A DNA stretch of 44,469 nucleotides, taken from positions 1 to 44,469 of IMG/VR virus record IMGVR_UViG_3300017963_000104, one strand, 5' to 3'. This document shows, in pieces, positions 8,817-15,193 of this stretch (positions are counted from its first letter, which is position 1; every line of letters starts with the position of its first letter). A program made the translations under genes and the position numbers. This DNA comes from a virus. Below the pieces are notes generated by a model, which searched no databases, was not told the DNA's origin, and was given only the letters and a program-made list of their open reading frames with translations.

Positions 8817-8829
8817 TTCCTTATACTTT

Positions 8830-9018
8830 CTATAAATCCCTTCCCGTAATGGTTCTAACCATATAATAATTCACATAGGCTCTTTTGTCGTAATCGTATC
8901 TTTTGTTTCTGTAATAGGAATAAAGCCCCATCACAGCCCCATACAATCCTTTTACTCTACGGCCTTTATAGCCTTTAAGTTTTTCATTTTTAATTGTTTT
9001 ATAAATTGTTTTTAACAT
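8830..9018 (-). CDS. small basic hypothetical protein
   Basis: A 62-residue protein, very rich in Lys, Arg and Tyr, with no hydrophobic helix. The start (9018) lies within the end of the upstream gene, and AAAGGTAAAAG precedes it. The strong positive charge would suit nucleic-acid binding, but no domain is recognised and it is short enough for a false call to be possible. Confidence 0.45.
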   Translation of the reverse strand: MLKTIYKTIKNEKLKGYKGRRVKGLYGAVMGLYSYYRNKRYDYDKRAYVNYYMVRTITGRDL

Positions 9019-9484
9019 CTTTTACCTTTGTCAAATATTTATCCCATTTGGACTTATCGCCCGCCGTGATCCCCGATCTTGGAAAAACATCCCCAGGAAT
9101 CATATAAGATTTAATTGGATTCTCTCCCCCGTCATAGCATATACATAAAAAATAGTCTGGTAATTGCTCCTTACTTGTCCTACTAAAAGTCCATTGAATC
9201 GTGTCCGCTCTATTCTTCCTAACGTAAGGGCGGGAACCTTTTATGTCTATCGTCTTTCCGTTATACTCCGTGTCTATCTTGGCCTTCCTGTCTATCTTTA
9301 TTCCCAAAATCCCCTTAACATATTCTTCTACTTTGAAAGAAAAAGCCTCTTCTTGACCGTTTCTTCTCCTATACGCCCTATTAGCACAGGCCTCAGAACA
9401 CCATTTGACCTTCCACCTAGAATATTTTCCCCCCCGTTCCTTAGGTATTAACTTTCCACAATGTAAGCAATATTTATCCGTCAT
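8999..9484 (-). CDS. zinc-ribbon nuclease-like protein
   Basis: A 161-residue protein. The N-terminus has a zinc knuckle pair (CLHCGK near residue 6 and WCSEAC near 28). The rest has the sequence rhythm of a PD-(D/E)XK nuclease: an acidic residue followed by the short strand TIDIKGSRP (D-x-K). It then has WTFSR and YFLCICYDG strands, a helper segment of the SYMIPG type, and a C-terminal GITAG-SKWDKYL motif. Such proteins occur among phage and intron-associated endonucleases. Catalysis is inferred, not proven. A TTGCAT/CATAAT promoter sits directly upstream, placing transcription start almost at the ATG. Confidence 0.55.
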   Translation of the reverse strand: MTDKYCLHCGKLIPKERGGKYSRWKVKWCSEACANRAYRRRNGQEEAFSFKVEEYVKGILGIKIDRKAKIDTEYNGKTIDIKGSRPYVRKNRADTIQWTFSRTSKEQLPDYFLCICYDGGENPIKSYMIPGDVFPRSGITAGDKSKWDKYLTKVKDVKNNL

Positions 9485-9492
9485 ACTGTATG

Positions 9493-9521
9493 ATTATGCC
9501 ATAAAAGAGTGGGGAATGCAA
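9493..9521 (-). promoter_or_regulatory. promoter for the zinc-ribbon nuclease-like gene
   Basis: TTGCAT (9521-9516), 17 bp spacer, CATAAT (9498-9493). The start codon at 9484 is only 8 bp after the -10 box, so the message would be nearly leaderless. It overlaps the terminator of the upstream gene. Confidence 0.5.
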
Positions 9522-9543
9522 CAAACATGTTGCCACACTCCCC
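9499..9543 (-). terminator. rho-independent-like terminator
   Basis: On the minus strand GGGGA...CAACA pairs with TGTTG...TCCCC (9543-9511), with an internal loop, followed by ACTCTTTT. It ends the transcript of the small gene at 9551-9700. The tail sequence is also the spacer of the next promoter. Confidence 0.6.
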
Positions 9544-9550
9544 GTGCCAA

Positions 9551-9700
9551 TCACTTTTTGTCCCAGTCATCCGTCCTTTCTACTCGATCTCTGTGGTCGC
9601 TGTCCCTGCAATCCTGACGTGCCTGGTGCCATGCTTCCCGAACTTCACTTTCATCAACCCCAGTGTCTTCAGCTGCATCATCAACATCGTACGGCCCCAT
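9551..9700 (-). CDS. small acidic hypothetical protein
   Basis: A 49-residue protein, strongly charged with many Asp, Glu and Arg and one Cys. AAAGGAGAC lies 6-7 bp before ATG 9700. A terminator follows its stop closely. No family is recognised. Its good ribosome site and clean gap-filling position support it as real. The acidic surface could mimic DNA or bind a host protein, but that is only a guess. Confidence 0.55.
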   Translation of the reverse strand: MGPYDVDDAAEDTGVDESEVREAWHQARQDCRDSDHRDRVERTDDWDKK

Positions 9701-9730
9701 CGTCTTGTCTCCTTTCTCTAATGGAAGATT

Positions 9731-10417
9731 TTAGTTAAACCAACTAATGTTAGTCCATGGCCCTTCCTTACAACCATTAACAGTTCTCATAATTCCATAA
9801 TATTGAATCATTCCTAAAATTCCGGTGTTATCCACGGCAACGTGTCCAAATTCCTGGTGTCCGTCATTCTCCATCTCAAAGCACCATCTGGGGTCCTCTA
9901 CATCCTCGCTAAAACAAACCTCAATAGTGTCCCCACCCATAGCAGACCAGGTAGCTTGAGGAAACCAATTATTAAGTGCGGAGCCGTCCTCGATGGTTAC
10001 CCAAGTAATAGCGGGCGGTCTGGTATCAAGACACCTTGTGTCTGGATGAAACGTGTTTCTTGGTGCTTCATAATCGTTTGGTTTATCCACAGGTTCTTCA
10101 CAAACCTCACAATCCTTATCAACCTTACAAGCGTCTTCGCCCTCTCCCTCAACCAACACACACGCCTCTTCTACACACTCGTTATGAAATACAGGCTCCC
10201 TACACTTTCCAAGATAATCGTTCTCATGCTCTCTTAAATGAAATTGAACAGCATGCTCATCAATAAAAATCGAAACACATTCCTTCTGAGGTTCGCAATG
10301 ACAAAGCCATTGTTTGTGCTCCTTTGCTTCAGCCTTCCCAGTCACAACATATAAGAGAAAAGCAAGCATGGCCCCTAATACAACAGCACCTAGTAAAAAT
10401 TTAATTATGTCCTTCAT
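9731..10417 (-). CDS. Cys-rich secreted or membrane-anchored protein
   Basis: A 228-residue protein. Residues about 5-27 form one hydrophobic segment after a short basic start, acting as a signal peptide or membrane anchor. The exported part has many Cys (including HCEPQKEC, CVEEAC, CKVDKDCEVC), implying disulfides or metal binding outside the cytoplasm, and a C-terminal half with beta-rich, Trp-containing strands. GGGCGGTGAT precedes the ATG. No family is recognised. An envelope role such as superinfection exclusion is plausible but unsupported by motifs. Confidence 0.6.
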   Translation of the reverse strand: MKDIIKFLLGAVVLGAMLAFLLYVVTGKAEAKEHKQWLCHCEPQKECVSIFIDEHAVQFHLREHENDYLGKCREPVFHNECVEEACVLVEGEGEDACKVDKDCEVCEEPVDKPNDYEAPRNTFHPDTRCLDTRPPAITWVTIEDGSALNNWFPQATWSAMGGDTIEVCFSEDVEDPRWCFEMENDGHQEFGHVAVDNTGILGMIQYYGIMRTVNGCKEGPWTNISWFN

Positions 10418-10503
10418 TTATAATCACCGCCCTTCATAAACCCAAGCGACTCCCCCAGTACCCTCTCGATCACTGCCTCGTACCAAGAAGAACCAGAAGG
10501 TCG

Positions 10504-10875
10504 CTAAGGCCTACGACCTGCCCACCCTGCCTGACAAGCAAGTTCCATTAGTATTAACAGATCATTTAATTCCATAAGGCACAGCACCTCTTTATCGTTG
10601 TTTTTGCTTGTCATAACTATCGGCATTTTTCCACTGCCTGCGTCGTTTTTTGCCTGTTGCCACGCCTTCCTAAAATTAAGTCGCTCCTGGTTTTTCACTT
10701 CTATGGACACTGGTAAGTTTGTGAATATGTCCCCTTTAAATCTGTCCACCGCACCCGACATAACCATTCTTGTTGCCTCAATGCCGTATTTACCAAGAAC
10801 GTCTTCTATAATTTTTGCTATTTCTTTTTCAAGCCTTGTGCCTTTTGCCTTTCGGCTCTTGCTTGTCTTTGCCAT
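10504..10875 (-). CDS. PD-(D/E)XK nuclease, Holliday-junction-resolvase-like
   Basis: A 123-residue protein with N-terminal basic residues, then E17 and E19 in a helix, MSGAVDRFKGDI (S40-G41, D49) and the strand SIEVKNQ (E59-x-K61). This order of acidic residue, G-D and E-x-K is the catalytic pattern of archaeal-type Hjc and related phage resolvases that cut branched DNA. A C-terminal helix with LNDLL-type hydrophobics could be the dimer interface. The gene abuts the zinc-finger gene upstream (1 bp apart). The same frame stays open for 28 more codons after the TAG stop. Confidence 0.7.
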   Translation of the reverse strand: MAKTSKSRKAKGTRLEKEIAKIIEDVLGKYGIEATRMVMSGAVDRFKGDIFTNLPVSIEVKNQERLNFRKAWQQAKNDAGSGKMPIVMTSKNNDKEVLCLMELNDLLILMELACQAGWAGRRP

Positions 10876-10876
10876 A

Positions 10877-11116
10877 CTATGCTCCCATAACCCTTTGTGT
10901 TATTTTGTAAAGTCCTCTAGGGCTGAGTCGCGCGTAATCTTCTGCGCACTGATCACATACAGACAGACCATGAAGCTTTTCCCAACCACTAACAGTCTTG
11001 CTTCGGTCTACAAGTATTCCGCAGAGTGCGCAAGCTCCTTCCTTCTGTTTACTTTTAATGTCTTCTATATATCTCATGGCCTCTGAGGGACTGGTAAGCG
11101 CGTGAATCCTGCCCAT
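10877..11116 (-). CDS. small zinc-finger protein
   Basis: A 79-residue protein with two Cys pairs (CALCG near residue 33 and CDQC near residue 57) forming one zinc finger. The rest is helical and charged. The start at 11116 lies downstream of a strongly structured intergenic RNA region (11203-11259), which may control its expression. It is directly followed by the resolvase-like gene, so the two are probably co-translated. No specific family is recognised. Confidence 0.6.
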   Translation of the reverse strand: MGRIHALTSPSEAMRYIEDIKSKQKEGACALCGILVDRSKTVSGWEKLHGLSVCDQCAEDYARLSPRGLYKITQRVMGA

Positions 11117-11202
11117 TCACATTCTTTTTGGGGTAAGCACTTTAAGCTCATAGAGATTTAATAAAGTTAAAGTTATATTTTCTTACCAGCCCCTCGGAAG
11201 CT

Positions 11203-11259
11203 GGGAGACTTGTGGACTGTGAAGCACAAGCCTCCCTCACAATCAGCTAATTCACAGTC
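11203..11259 (-). promoter_or_regulatory. interleaved inverted repeats, possible RNA switch
   Basis: On the minus strand GACTGTGAA (11259-11251) is perfectly complementary to TTCACAGTC (11223-11215), which is the loop of a second hairpin. That hairpin is GGGAGGCTTGTG (11236-11225) paired with CACAAGTCTCCC (11214-11203), 12 bp with one G-U. On the plus strand the same position is a mismatch, so the structure favours leftward RNA. A third hairpin, CCAGC/GCTGG, follows. Pairings are mutually exclusive or form a pseudoknot. It starts right after the lysozyme-like stop. Confidence 0.6.
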
Positions 11260-11820
11260 TTATAACGCACCAAGAAAACTTCCATTTTGATAGACTACCC
11301 AAGGATTCCACCCTTGTTCCTCCCATAAAGCGTAAGCAGCGTCTATTTGCTGTTCACAACTTACAAGATTTTTAAGACCTCCAAACTTTTCCCAGTGAAT
11401 ACTGTTAATTTGGAATAATCCGTAATCTACCGTTTTGTTATCATTAACGTTCATAGCCTCGCAGTTCATATTTGATTCAGCGCTGGCTATCGCTAACGCA
11501 ACCTGACAGTTAAACTTTCCCCATTTATCACAAATTGCTATTTCTATAGGAGTATCTATTTCGTCTGGATACTCTATAACGACCACTGGTTGAAGCATTT
11601 CCTTTCCTCTGGTTTTAACTTCAACAGGTTGGTGGAAACTAACTTTAACCGGTCTAGTAAATACAACCTCATGGAAATTAAACCAATCGGCTATCTTAAC
11701 AGCCCCTAAAGTTATAAGCAGAGTTATAACAACCATGCTTAAAGCTCCAACCATAACCTTCTCTCTAGTGGATATTTTAGCAAATTTGCCACTAGAATTT
11801 CTTACATTGTAATATTCCAT
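11260..11820 (-). CDS. membrane-anchored lysozyme/transglycosylase-like protein
   Basis: A 186-residue protein. One transmembrane segment lies at about residues 23-43, followed by a linker and then a lytic-transglycosylase/lysozyme-like domain from about residue 95. IASAESN carries the probable catalytic glutamate (E115), and DYGLFQINS (132-140) is the classic SLT/goose-lysozyme motif. C97, C105, C120 and C145 may form disulfides. Such enzymes cleave the glycan strands of peptidoglycan. Being in the leftward operon with a membrane anchor, it is more likely to act on the envelope early, or in entry, than to be the main endolysin (5236-6078). The start overlaps the upstream stop by 1 bp. Confidence 0.8.
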   Translation of the reverse strand: MEYYNVRNSSGKFAKISTREKVMVGALSMVVITLLITLGAVKIADWFNFHEVVFTRPVKVSFHQPVEVKTRGKEMLQPVVVIEYPDEIDTPIEIAICDKWGKFNCQVALAIASAESNMNCEAMNVNDNKTVDYGLFQINSIHWEKFGGLKNLVSCEQQIDAAYALWEEQGWNPWVVYQNGSFLGAL

Positions 11821-12152
11821 TACTTACTCACCTCCTTAGTATTAACTATTCCGTCACAAGCAGGATAGTCTGAACAACCCCAGAACTCCCCCCACTTGCC
11901 CTCTCTTAAAACCATAGGACTTCCGCATTTAGGACAATTAGGCATGTTACCTCCATTTTTCTTAGCCGCTTCCTTCTCTTTAATAACCCTAGTACCCTCA
12001 CCAAACTCCTTAAGCATTTTCTTATAGAAGTAACCGGCAAGTTTGTATGATTTCTCAACCTCTTCCTTGGTCAATTCGTCAGTACCCACCATTACAGTAT
12101 GCTTACCGTCGGTTGAGAATATGATTTTAAGTTTGTAATCTTTTACTTCCAT
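11820..12152 (-). CDS. protein with topoisomerase-type C4 zinc finger
   Basis: A 110-residue protein. The N-terminal 65 residues are charged and helical. The C-terminus is a zinc ribbon with C73, C76, C93 and C99 in a CPKCG...WGCSDYPAC arrangement, the signature of the C4 finger found at the end of bacterial topoisomerase I. That finger binds single-stranded DNA. There is no topoisomerase catalytic domain, so this is a stand-alone ssDNA-binding adapter. It lies between two genes with overlapping ends, forming a tight operon. Confidence 0.75.
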   Translation of the reverse strand: MEVKDYKLKIIFSTDGKHTVMVGTDELTKEEVEKSYKLAGYFYKKMLKEFGEGTRVIKEKEAAKKNGGNMPNCPKCGSPMVLREGKWGEFWGCSDYPACDGIVNTKEVSK

Positions 12153-12484
12153 AGTAACCCCCTTCCTCTAATAGCCTTGCTCCTTTGACTCATATATTCG
12201 TCCCAAGTAATCAGCCCAAAGTTGTAACAAGCTCTTAAATATACTAGTTTGGTTGGATTAGAATCTCTTAGCAAACTAAGTTCGCTAAAACTCCTAACGT
12301 CCCCATTGTATATTCTTGCGAGGCTTAAATCCTTTTTCCTAGTAACCTCACTTACAAGCTCGCTCCATTTATCCACGGCTAGGCTTAAACTAAGTACTTC
12401 TTCAGCAATATCGTCTCTCCCTTGTTCTCTATAGAACTTTACAAGAGCCTTTGTAGCCTTGTTTTCTACAAAACTCACAGTCAT
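12143..12484 (-). CDS. hypothetical early protein
   Basis: A 113-residue protein, mostly helical and charged, with no recognised motif. It is the first gene after the strong leftward promoter (12543-12515), with AAAGGC before the ATG. The stop overlaps the next start by 10 bp. First genes of phage early operons often encode host-takeover factors, but that is position-based inference only. Confidence 0.6.
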   Translation of the reverse strand: MTVSFVENKATKALVKFYREQGRDDIAEEVLSLSLAVDKWSELVSEVTRKKDLSLARIYNGDVRSFSELSLLRDSNPTKLVYLRACYNFGLITWDEYMSQRSKAIRGRGLLWK

Positions 12485-12514
12485 TTTTGCCTTTCATAAC
12501 TTTGTACTAATATT

Positions 12515-12543
12515 ATTGTACATAATTATTTAACATTTGTCAA
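12515..12543 (-). promoter_or_regulatory. main leftward promoter
   Basis: TTGACA (12543-12538), 17 bp spacer, TACAAT (12520-12515), a near-consensus sigma70-type promoter. The TGA stop of the ribbon-helix-helix gene lies inside TTGACA. The 10-mer AATAATTATG sits directly before the -10 box and recurs before the regulator's own -10 box. Confidence 0.85.
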
Positions 12544-12686
12544 GTTTTTAGATAAGACCTTATCATTTCACGCATAAACTCGCTTACGGATCTGCCTCTC
12601 AGCGCAAGTATGGATTTAAGTTGGCGATATTCGTGGATATCTAGGTACAGTGTTACACGTTCTTTTGTGTGATCTATGTTTCGCAT
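12540..12686 (-). CDS. ribbon-helix-helix (CopG/Arc-like) transcription regulator
   Basis: A 48-residue protein. After a short basic start comes the beta strand RVTLYLDI (alternating residues face DNA), then helix 1 (HEYRQLKSILALRG), the turn RSVSEF and helix 2 (FMREMIRSYLK). This is the exact layout of ribbon-helix-helix repressors, which bind DNA as dimers. It lies at the head of the leftward operon, and its 3' end contains the -35 box of the operon's main promoter. The shared 10-mer at both promoters suggests it represses itself and the operon. Transcription from its own -10 box would start at about the ATG, giving a leaderless message. Confidence 0.85.
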   Translation of the reverse strand: MRNIDHTKERVTLYLDIHEYRQLKSILALRGRSVSEFMREMIRSYLKT

Positions 12687-12692
12687 GCGCGT

Positions 12693-12701
12693 ATTATACC
12701 A
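12693..12701 (-). promoter_or_regulatory. extended -10 promoter of the regulator gene
   Basis: TGGTATAAT (12701-12693) is an extended -10 element with a perfect TATAAT. Only six bases separate it from ATG 12686, so transcription is predicted to start at the start codon itself. No clear -35 box is present. AATAATTATG (12709-12700) overlaps it and is a candidate operator. Confidence 0.65.
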
Positions 12702-12738
12702 TAATTATTGAAGGTTCTAGGGGAAAAACAAAACCCGC

Positions 12739-12768
12739 TTGACAAAATCAAACGGGTTGTGTTATTGT
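12739..12768 (+). promoter_or_regulatory. rightward promoter into the structured intergenic region
   Basis: TTGACA (12739-12744), 18 bp spacer, TATTGT (12763-12768). It diverges from the regulator promoter and would begin transcription near 12775. The nonamer TTATTGTAC overlapping its -10 box also occurs at 12514-12522 over the leftward -10 box. Confidence 0.65.
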
Positions 12769-12822
12769 ACTTAGTATGCTAACTAATTACAAGCATTATA
12801 CAACACAGGTAAAGAAAAATCA

Positions 12823-12847
12823 AGCGCCGTAACAGGCGTTATTTTTA
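12823..12847 (+). terminator. terminator-like hairpin close to the rightward promoter
   Basis: AGCGCC (12823-12828) pairs with GGCGTT (12835-12840) around a six-base loop, followed by ATTTTTATT. It would end a transcript of about 70 nt from the promoter at 12739, or act as a conditional terminator ahead of the structured region. Confidence 0.5.
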
Positions 12848-13120
12848 TTGGCAAATAACTGCACGTTAGTTACTTGCTAATAAGCAGGAAGCAGAGGTAA
12901 GCGAAACCTAGTCCGGCCATAATTTTTTGGCGAGCATTAACAGGACTCATCCATCGCTACTGACTAGACCCATACCTAATGTGGTGATGACCTAGACAGC
13001 ATTCTAGGAGATACCCATACATTAGGGAGGGGGAGATCAGGAGAACTAGAACAATATACTTTGAAATTATATGACCACAGACTTTAGGAACACCACCCGA
13101 CGGGGCGGGGGTATAAGGTC
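12848..13120 (+). ncRNA. candidate structured non-coding RNA region
   Basis: No convincing gene is seen here, but stems are dense. GCAAATAACT (12851-12860) pairs with AGTTACTTGC (12868-12877) with one mismatch. GCCA/TGGC (12916-12919/12928-12931) lies inside AGTCC/GGACT (12910-12914/12943-12947), which competes with CTAGTC/GACTAG (12908-12913/12962-12967). CCTAATGT (12975-12982) pairs perfectly with ACATTAGG (13019-13026) around CCTAG/CTAGG (12991-12995/13004-13008). A bulged ACC-CCCG/CGGGGGT stem follows near 13095. It lies downstream of a promoter. The family is not recognised and covariation is untested. Confidence 0.4.
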
Positions 13121-13133
13121 AATAAGAGTAATT

Positions 13134-13250
13134 ATGAAACTACACAAGGATAAAAAAATACGTAAGATTCAAAAACGTTGTACAGAGTGGGCGGAGGAGT
13201 TAAGAGATAAAAGAAAAGCTAACGAGATATTTGACGGCACGGTTATTTAA
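13134..13250 (+). CDS. possible small basic protein
   Basis: A 38-residue frame, rich in Lys and Arg at the start (MKLHKDKKIRKIQKR), with a helical middle (WAEELRDKRK). AAGAG lies upstream with acceptable spacing. No family is recognised. The composition looks coding rather than random, but its short length leaves real doubt. It sits between the structured RNA region and the terminase genes. Confidence 0.35.
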   Translation: MKLHKDKKIRKIQKRCTEWAEELRDKRKANEIFDGTVI

Positions 13251-13336
13251 AAAAGGCATTGTAGCGGGTCTTATAATATTCTTCTACCTGGTTATTTTTC
13301 ATCGCCTGCGGGGTAACTACATAAAAGCCCCGCGCT

Positions 13337-13347
13337 TGTGATATAAT
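13337..13347 (+). promoter_or_regulatory. extended -10 promoter before the terminase block
   Basis: TGTGATATAAT is an extended -10 element with perfect TATAAT. The same 11 bases occur at 16178-16188. The next ATG (13356) is eight bases on, so the message is leaderless or nearly so. A GC hairpin (GCGGGG 13308-13313 with CCCCGC 13328-13333) lies just upstream. No -35 box is clear. Confidence 0.6.
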
Positions 13348-13355
13348 TTTCGTAA

Positions 13356-13523
13356 ATGAAGTTGACTGCAATTTTAGCAAGAACTACAACTGACAAAGTT
13401 AAATCAAAATTATTATCTCCTGGGCTGGCAGAGATAACATTCGAGTGCTATATTGAACCAGAAGAATTTGCAAAACTAATCAACGAATATTTTGACAAGG
13501 AGTTAAATGTCGAAATCACTTGA
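13356..13523 (+). CDS. small hypothetical protein preceding the small terminase
   Basis: A 55-residue protein starting at an ATG eight bases after an extended -10 box. It has a mixed beta/alpha pattern with one Cys and an acidic C-terminus. Its stop overlaps the terminase small-subunit start by 17 bp, suggesting coupled translation. The ribosome site AAGGAG for the next gene lies inside it. No family is recognised. Confidence 0.55.
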   Translation: MKLTAILARTTTDKVKSKLLSPGLAEITFECYIEPEEFAKLINEYFDKELNVEIT

Positions 13524-13911
13524 GAAAAAAGAGGTAGGTAGACCTGCCGCAGATATTGAGGGCTATTTTACGAAAATGGTTCCGTATCTAAATTTGGGAT
13601 TAAGTGTGTACAGAGCATGCAATCAAGCCGACGTTCCTTACACAACCGTTCGTGATTACTACAATCAGGACGAGGATTTTCGTAGGCGCGTGGACTTAGC
13701 AAGAGACGACATTGTTGTTACAAGCAGAGCTAAGTTAGCTGAAGAAGTAAAAAAGAAGAGTTGGAGTAGAACCGACGCACATAAATACGTCCTAGATAAT
13801 CTGGACGAAGATTTCTCAAAACAAAAAAACCAAGGAAACATAAACATAGCAGGAAACGAAATGAGTATCGAGTTTGTCTTGGACGACTATGCCACAGATA
13901 AAACTACATGA
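13507..13911 (+). CDS. terS: terminase small subunit
   Basis: A 134-residue protein. It has a GRPAA-type N-terminus, then a helix-turn-helix-like region (LGLSVYRACNQADVPYTTV) and a following DFRRRVDLARD helix, as in phage small terminases that recognise packaging sites and form rings. A C-terminal helical tail with LDNLDEDF could contact the large subunit. It overlaps the large-subunit gene directly downstream. AAGGAG lies seven bases before the ATG. The assignment rests on this motif layout plus gene order. Confidence 0.8.
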   Translation: MSKSLEKKEVGRPAADIEGYFTKMVPYLNLGLSVYRACNQADVPYTTVRDYYNQDEDFRRRVDLARDDIVVTSRAKLAEEVKKKSWSRTDAHKYVLDNLDEDFSKQKNQGNINIAGNEMSIEFVLDDYATDKTT

Positions 13912-15193
13912 GAGTCAGTATGAGATTGCACAAGACAGTCACAGATACCGAATAGTTTGTGCGGGAAGAAGATGGGGTAAATCAGTACTTAGCAGGATGA
14001 TTGTACTGCAGTGGGCATTAAGAGAACAGGGAATTTATTGGATTGTTAGCCCAACATACAAACAATCAAAAATGATTCATTGGCGGGATTACCTAAAAGA
14101 AATTCCGAGCCAATGGGTACAAAAGAAAAATGAAGTTGAACTATCAATTATACTCAAAAATGGATCAATTATCGAGCTTAAAGGCGCTGAAAATCCGGAT
14201 GCTCTTAGAGGAGTTAAACTTAGAGGACTCGTTATTGATGAGATTGCTTCAATTAGAAACTGGGACTGGCTCTGGGCTGAAGTCCTTAGACCAACACTTA
14301 CTGACTATAGCGCTCCAGCCATATTTATTTCCACACCAAAAGGGTTTAACCATTTCCATGATCTATACCAGCTCGGACAACAGCCCGAGGGTGACTATCG
14401 ATCTTGGAGATACACAAGCTACGACAACCCCTATATCCGAAACGAAGAGATAGACGCGGCCAAAAAAGAACTGACAGAGGATACATTTGCCCAGGAATAC
14501 ATGGCTGATTTCAGAAAGTACACAGGGCTTGTATACAAGAACTTTGAAAGAATACTGCACGTCATCGAGCCTTTTGACATACCCTACGATTGGCGGGGAA
14601 TCAGAGGAGTGGATTTTGGTTCGACGAACCCAACGGCTTGTATTTGGGTGTTATTTGATAAAGACGATAACTGGTACATAGCAGACGAACATTACGAAAC
14701 AGGCAAAACAATTGATTACCACGCAGGAATTATGAATGCACATGCTCTGACACCAAAGATAATTTCAACATTTGGAGATCCTAGCGGCGCACAGTGGATG
14801 AGAGAGTTTGCTGAACGTGGCGTTTATATAACTCCGGCTAACAAAGACACAGGAACAAGCAACAAAAACTGGGTAAACTTTGGAATTGAGAAAGTAGCAG
14901 AAAAACTCAAACCTATTCCTGGACACTTTGTCGATAAGGTAGGTAAAGACAATCAACCTAAGCTATTCGTGTTTAACAACTGCGAAAACACAATCCGAGA
15001 ATTTGAGACATACAGATGGCGGGAGAAATCACCAACAGCAGCGCAGGATTTAAATGAACCTGAAGAACCGGAAAAGGCGAACGATCACATTATGGACGCA
15101 TTAAGATATTGCGTAGTTAGTTATCAAAAACCTGAGTCTGTATATGTTGAACCTCAATGGAAAGAGGAACAATGGAAAATAGGCAAACATTAA
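13889..15193 (+). CDS. terL: terminase large subunit
   Basis: A 434-residue DNA-packaging motor. The ATPase half has Walker A AGRRWGKS (residues 25-32) and Walker B LVIDE (114-118). The nuclease half has GVDFGST (D242), FGDPSG (D297) and NDHIMDAL (D399, D403), the three acidic clusters of the RNase-H-like fold. I choose ATG 13889. A TTG 15 bp upstream is possible, but the ATG gives a conventional N-terminus. It overlaps the small subunit by 23 bp and the next glycosyltransferase gene by 22 bp. Confidence 0.95.
   Translation: MPQIKLHESQYEIAQDSHRYRIVCAGRRWGKSVLSRMIVLQWALREQGIYWIVSPTYKQSKMIHWRDYLKEIPSQWVQKKNEVELSIILKNGSIIELKGAENPDALRGVKLRGLVIDEIASIRNWDWLWAEVLRPTLTDYSAPAIFISTPKGFNHFHDLYQLGQQPEGDYRSWRYTSYDNPYIRNEEIDAAKKELTEDTFAQEYMADFRKYTGLVYKNFERILHVIEPFDIPYDWRGIRGVDFGSTNPTACIWVLFDKDDNWYIADEHYETGKTIDYHAGIMNAHALTPKIISTFGDPSGAQWMREFAERGVYITPANKDTGTSNKNWVNFGIEKVAEKLKPIPGHFVDKVGKDNQPKLFVFNNCENTIREFETYRWREKSPTAAQDLNEPEEPEKANDHIMDALRYCVVSYQKPESVYVEPQWKEEQWKIGKH

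Noticed and set aside
9842-10237. Plus-strand frames opposite the leftward operon (also near 9164-9451 and 10598-11086)
   Set aside because: They lie fully opposite well-supported minus-strand genes with good starts and overlaps, and their translations lack domain features.
10504-10875. Stop-codon reassignment (TAG read as an amino acid)
   Set aside because: TAG ends several other tightly packed genes (for example at 20195 and 8458), so it acts as a normal stop. The open frame after 10504 alone is not enough.
11203-11259. tRNA or known small ribozyme
   Set aside because: No cloverleaf with the usual anticodon and T arms could be drawn, and hammerhead or pistol core motifs were not found.
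12970-13030. Hammerhead ribozyme (GTGATGA near 12983)
   Set aside because: The required CTGATGA core and matching GAAA and cleavage-site context are not present in the right order.
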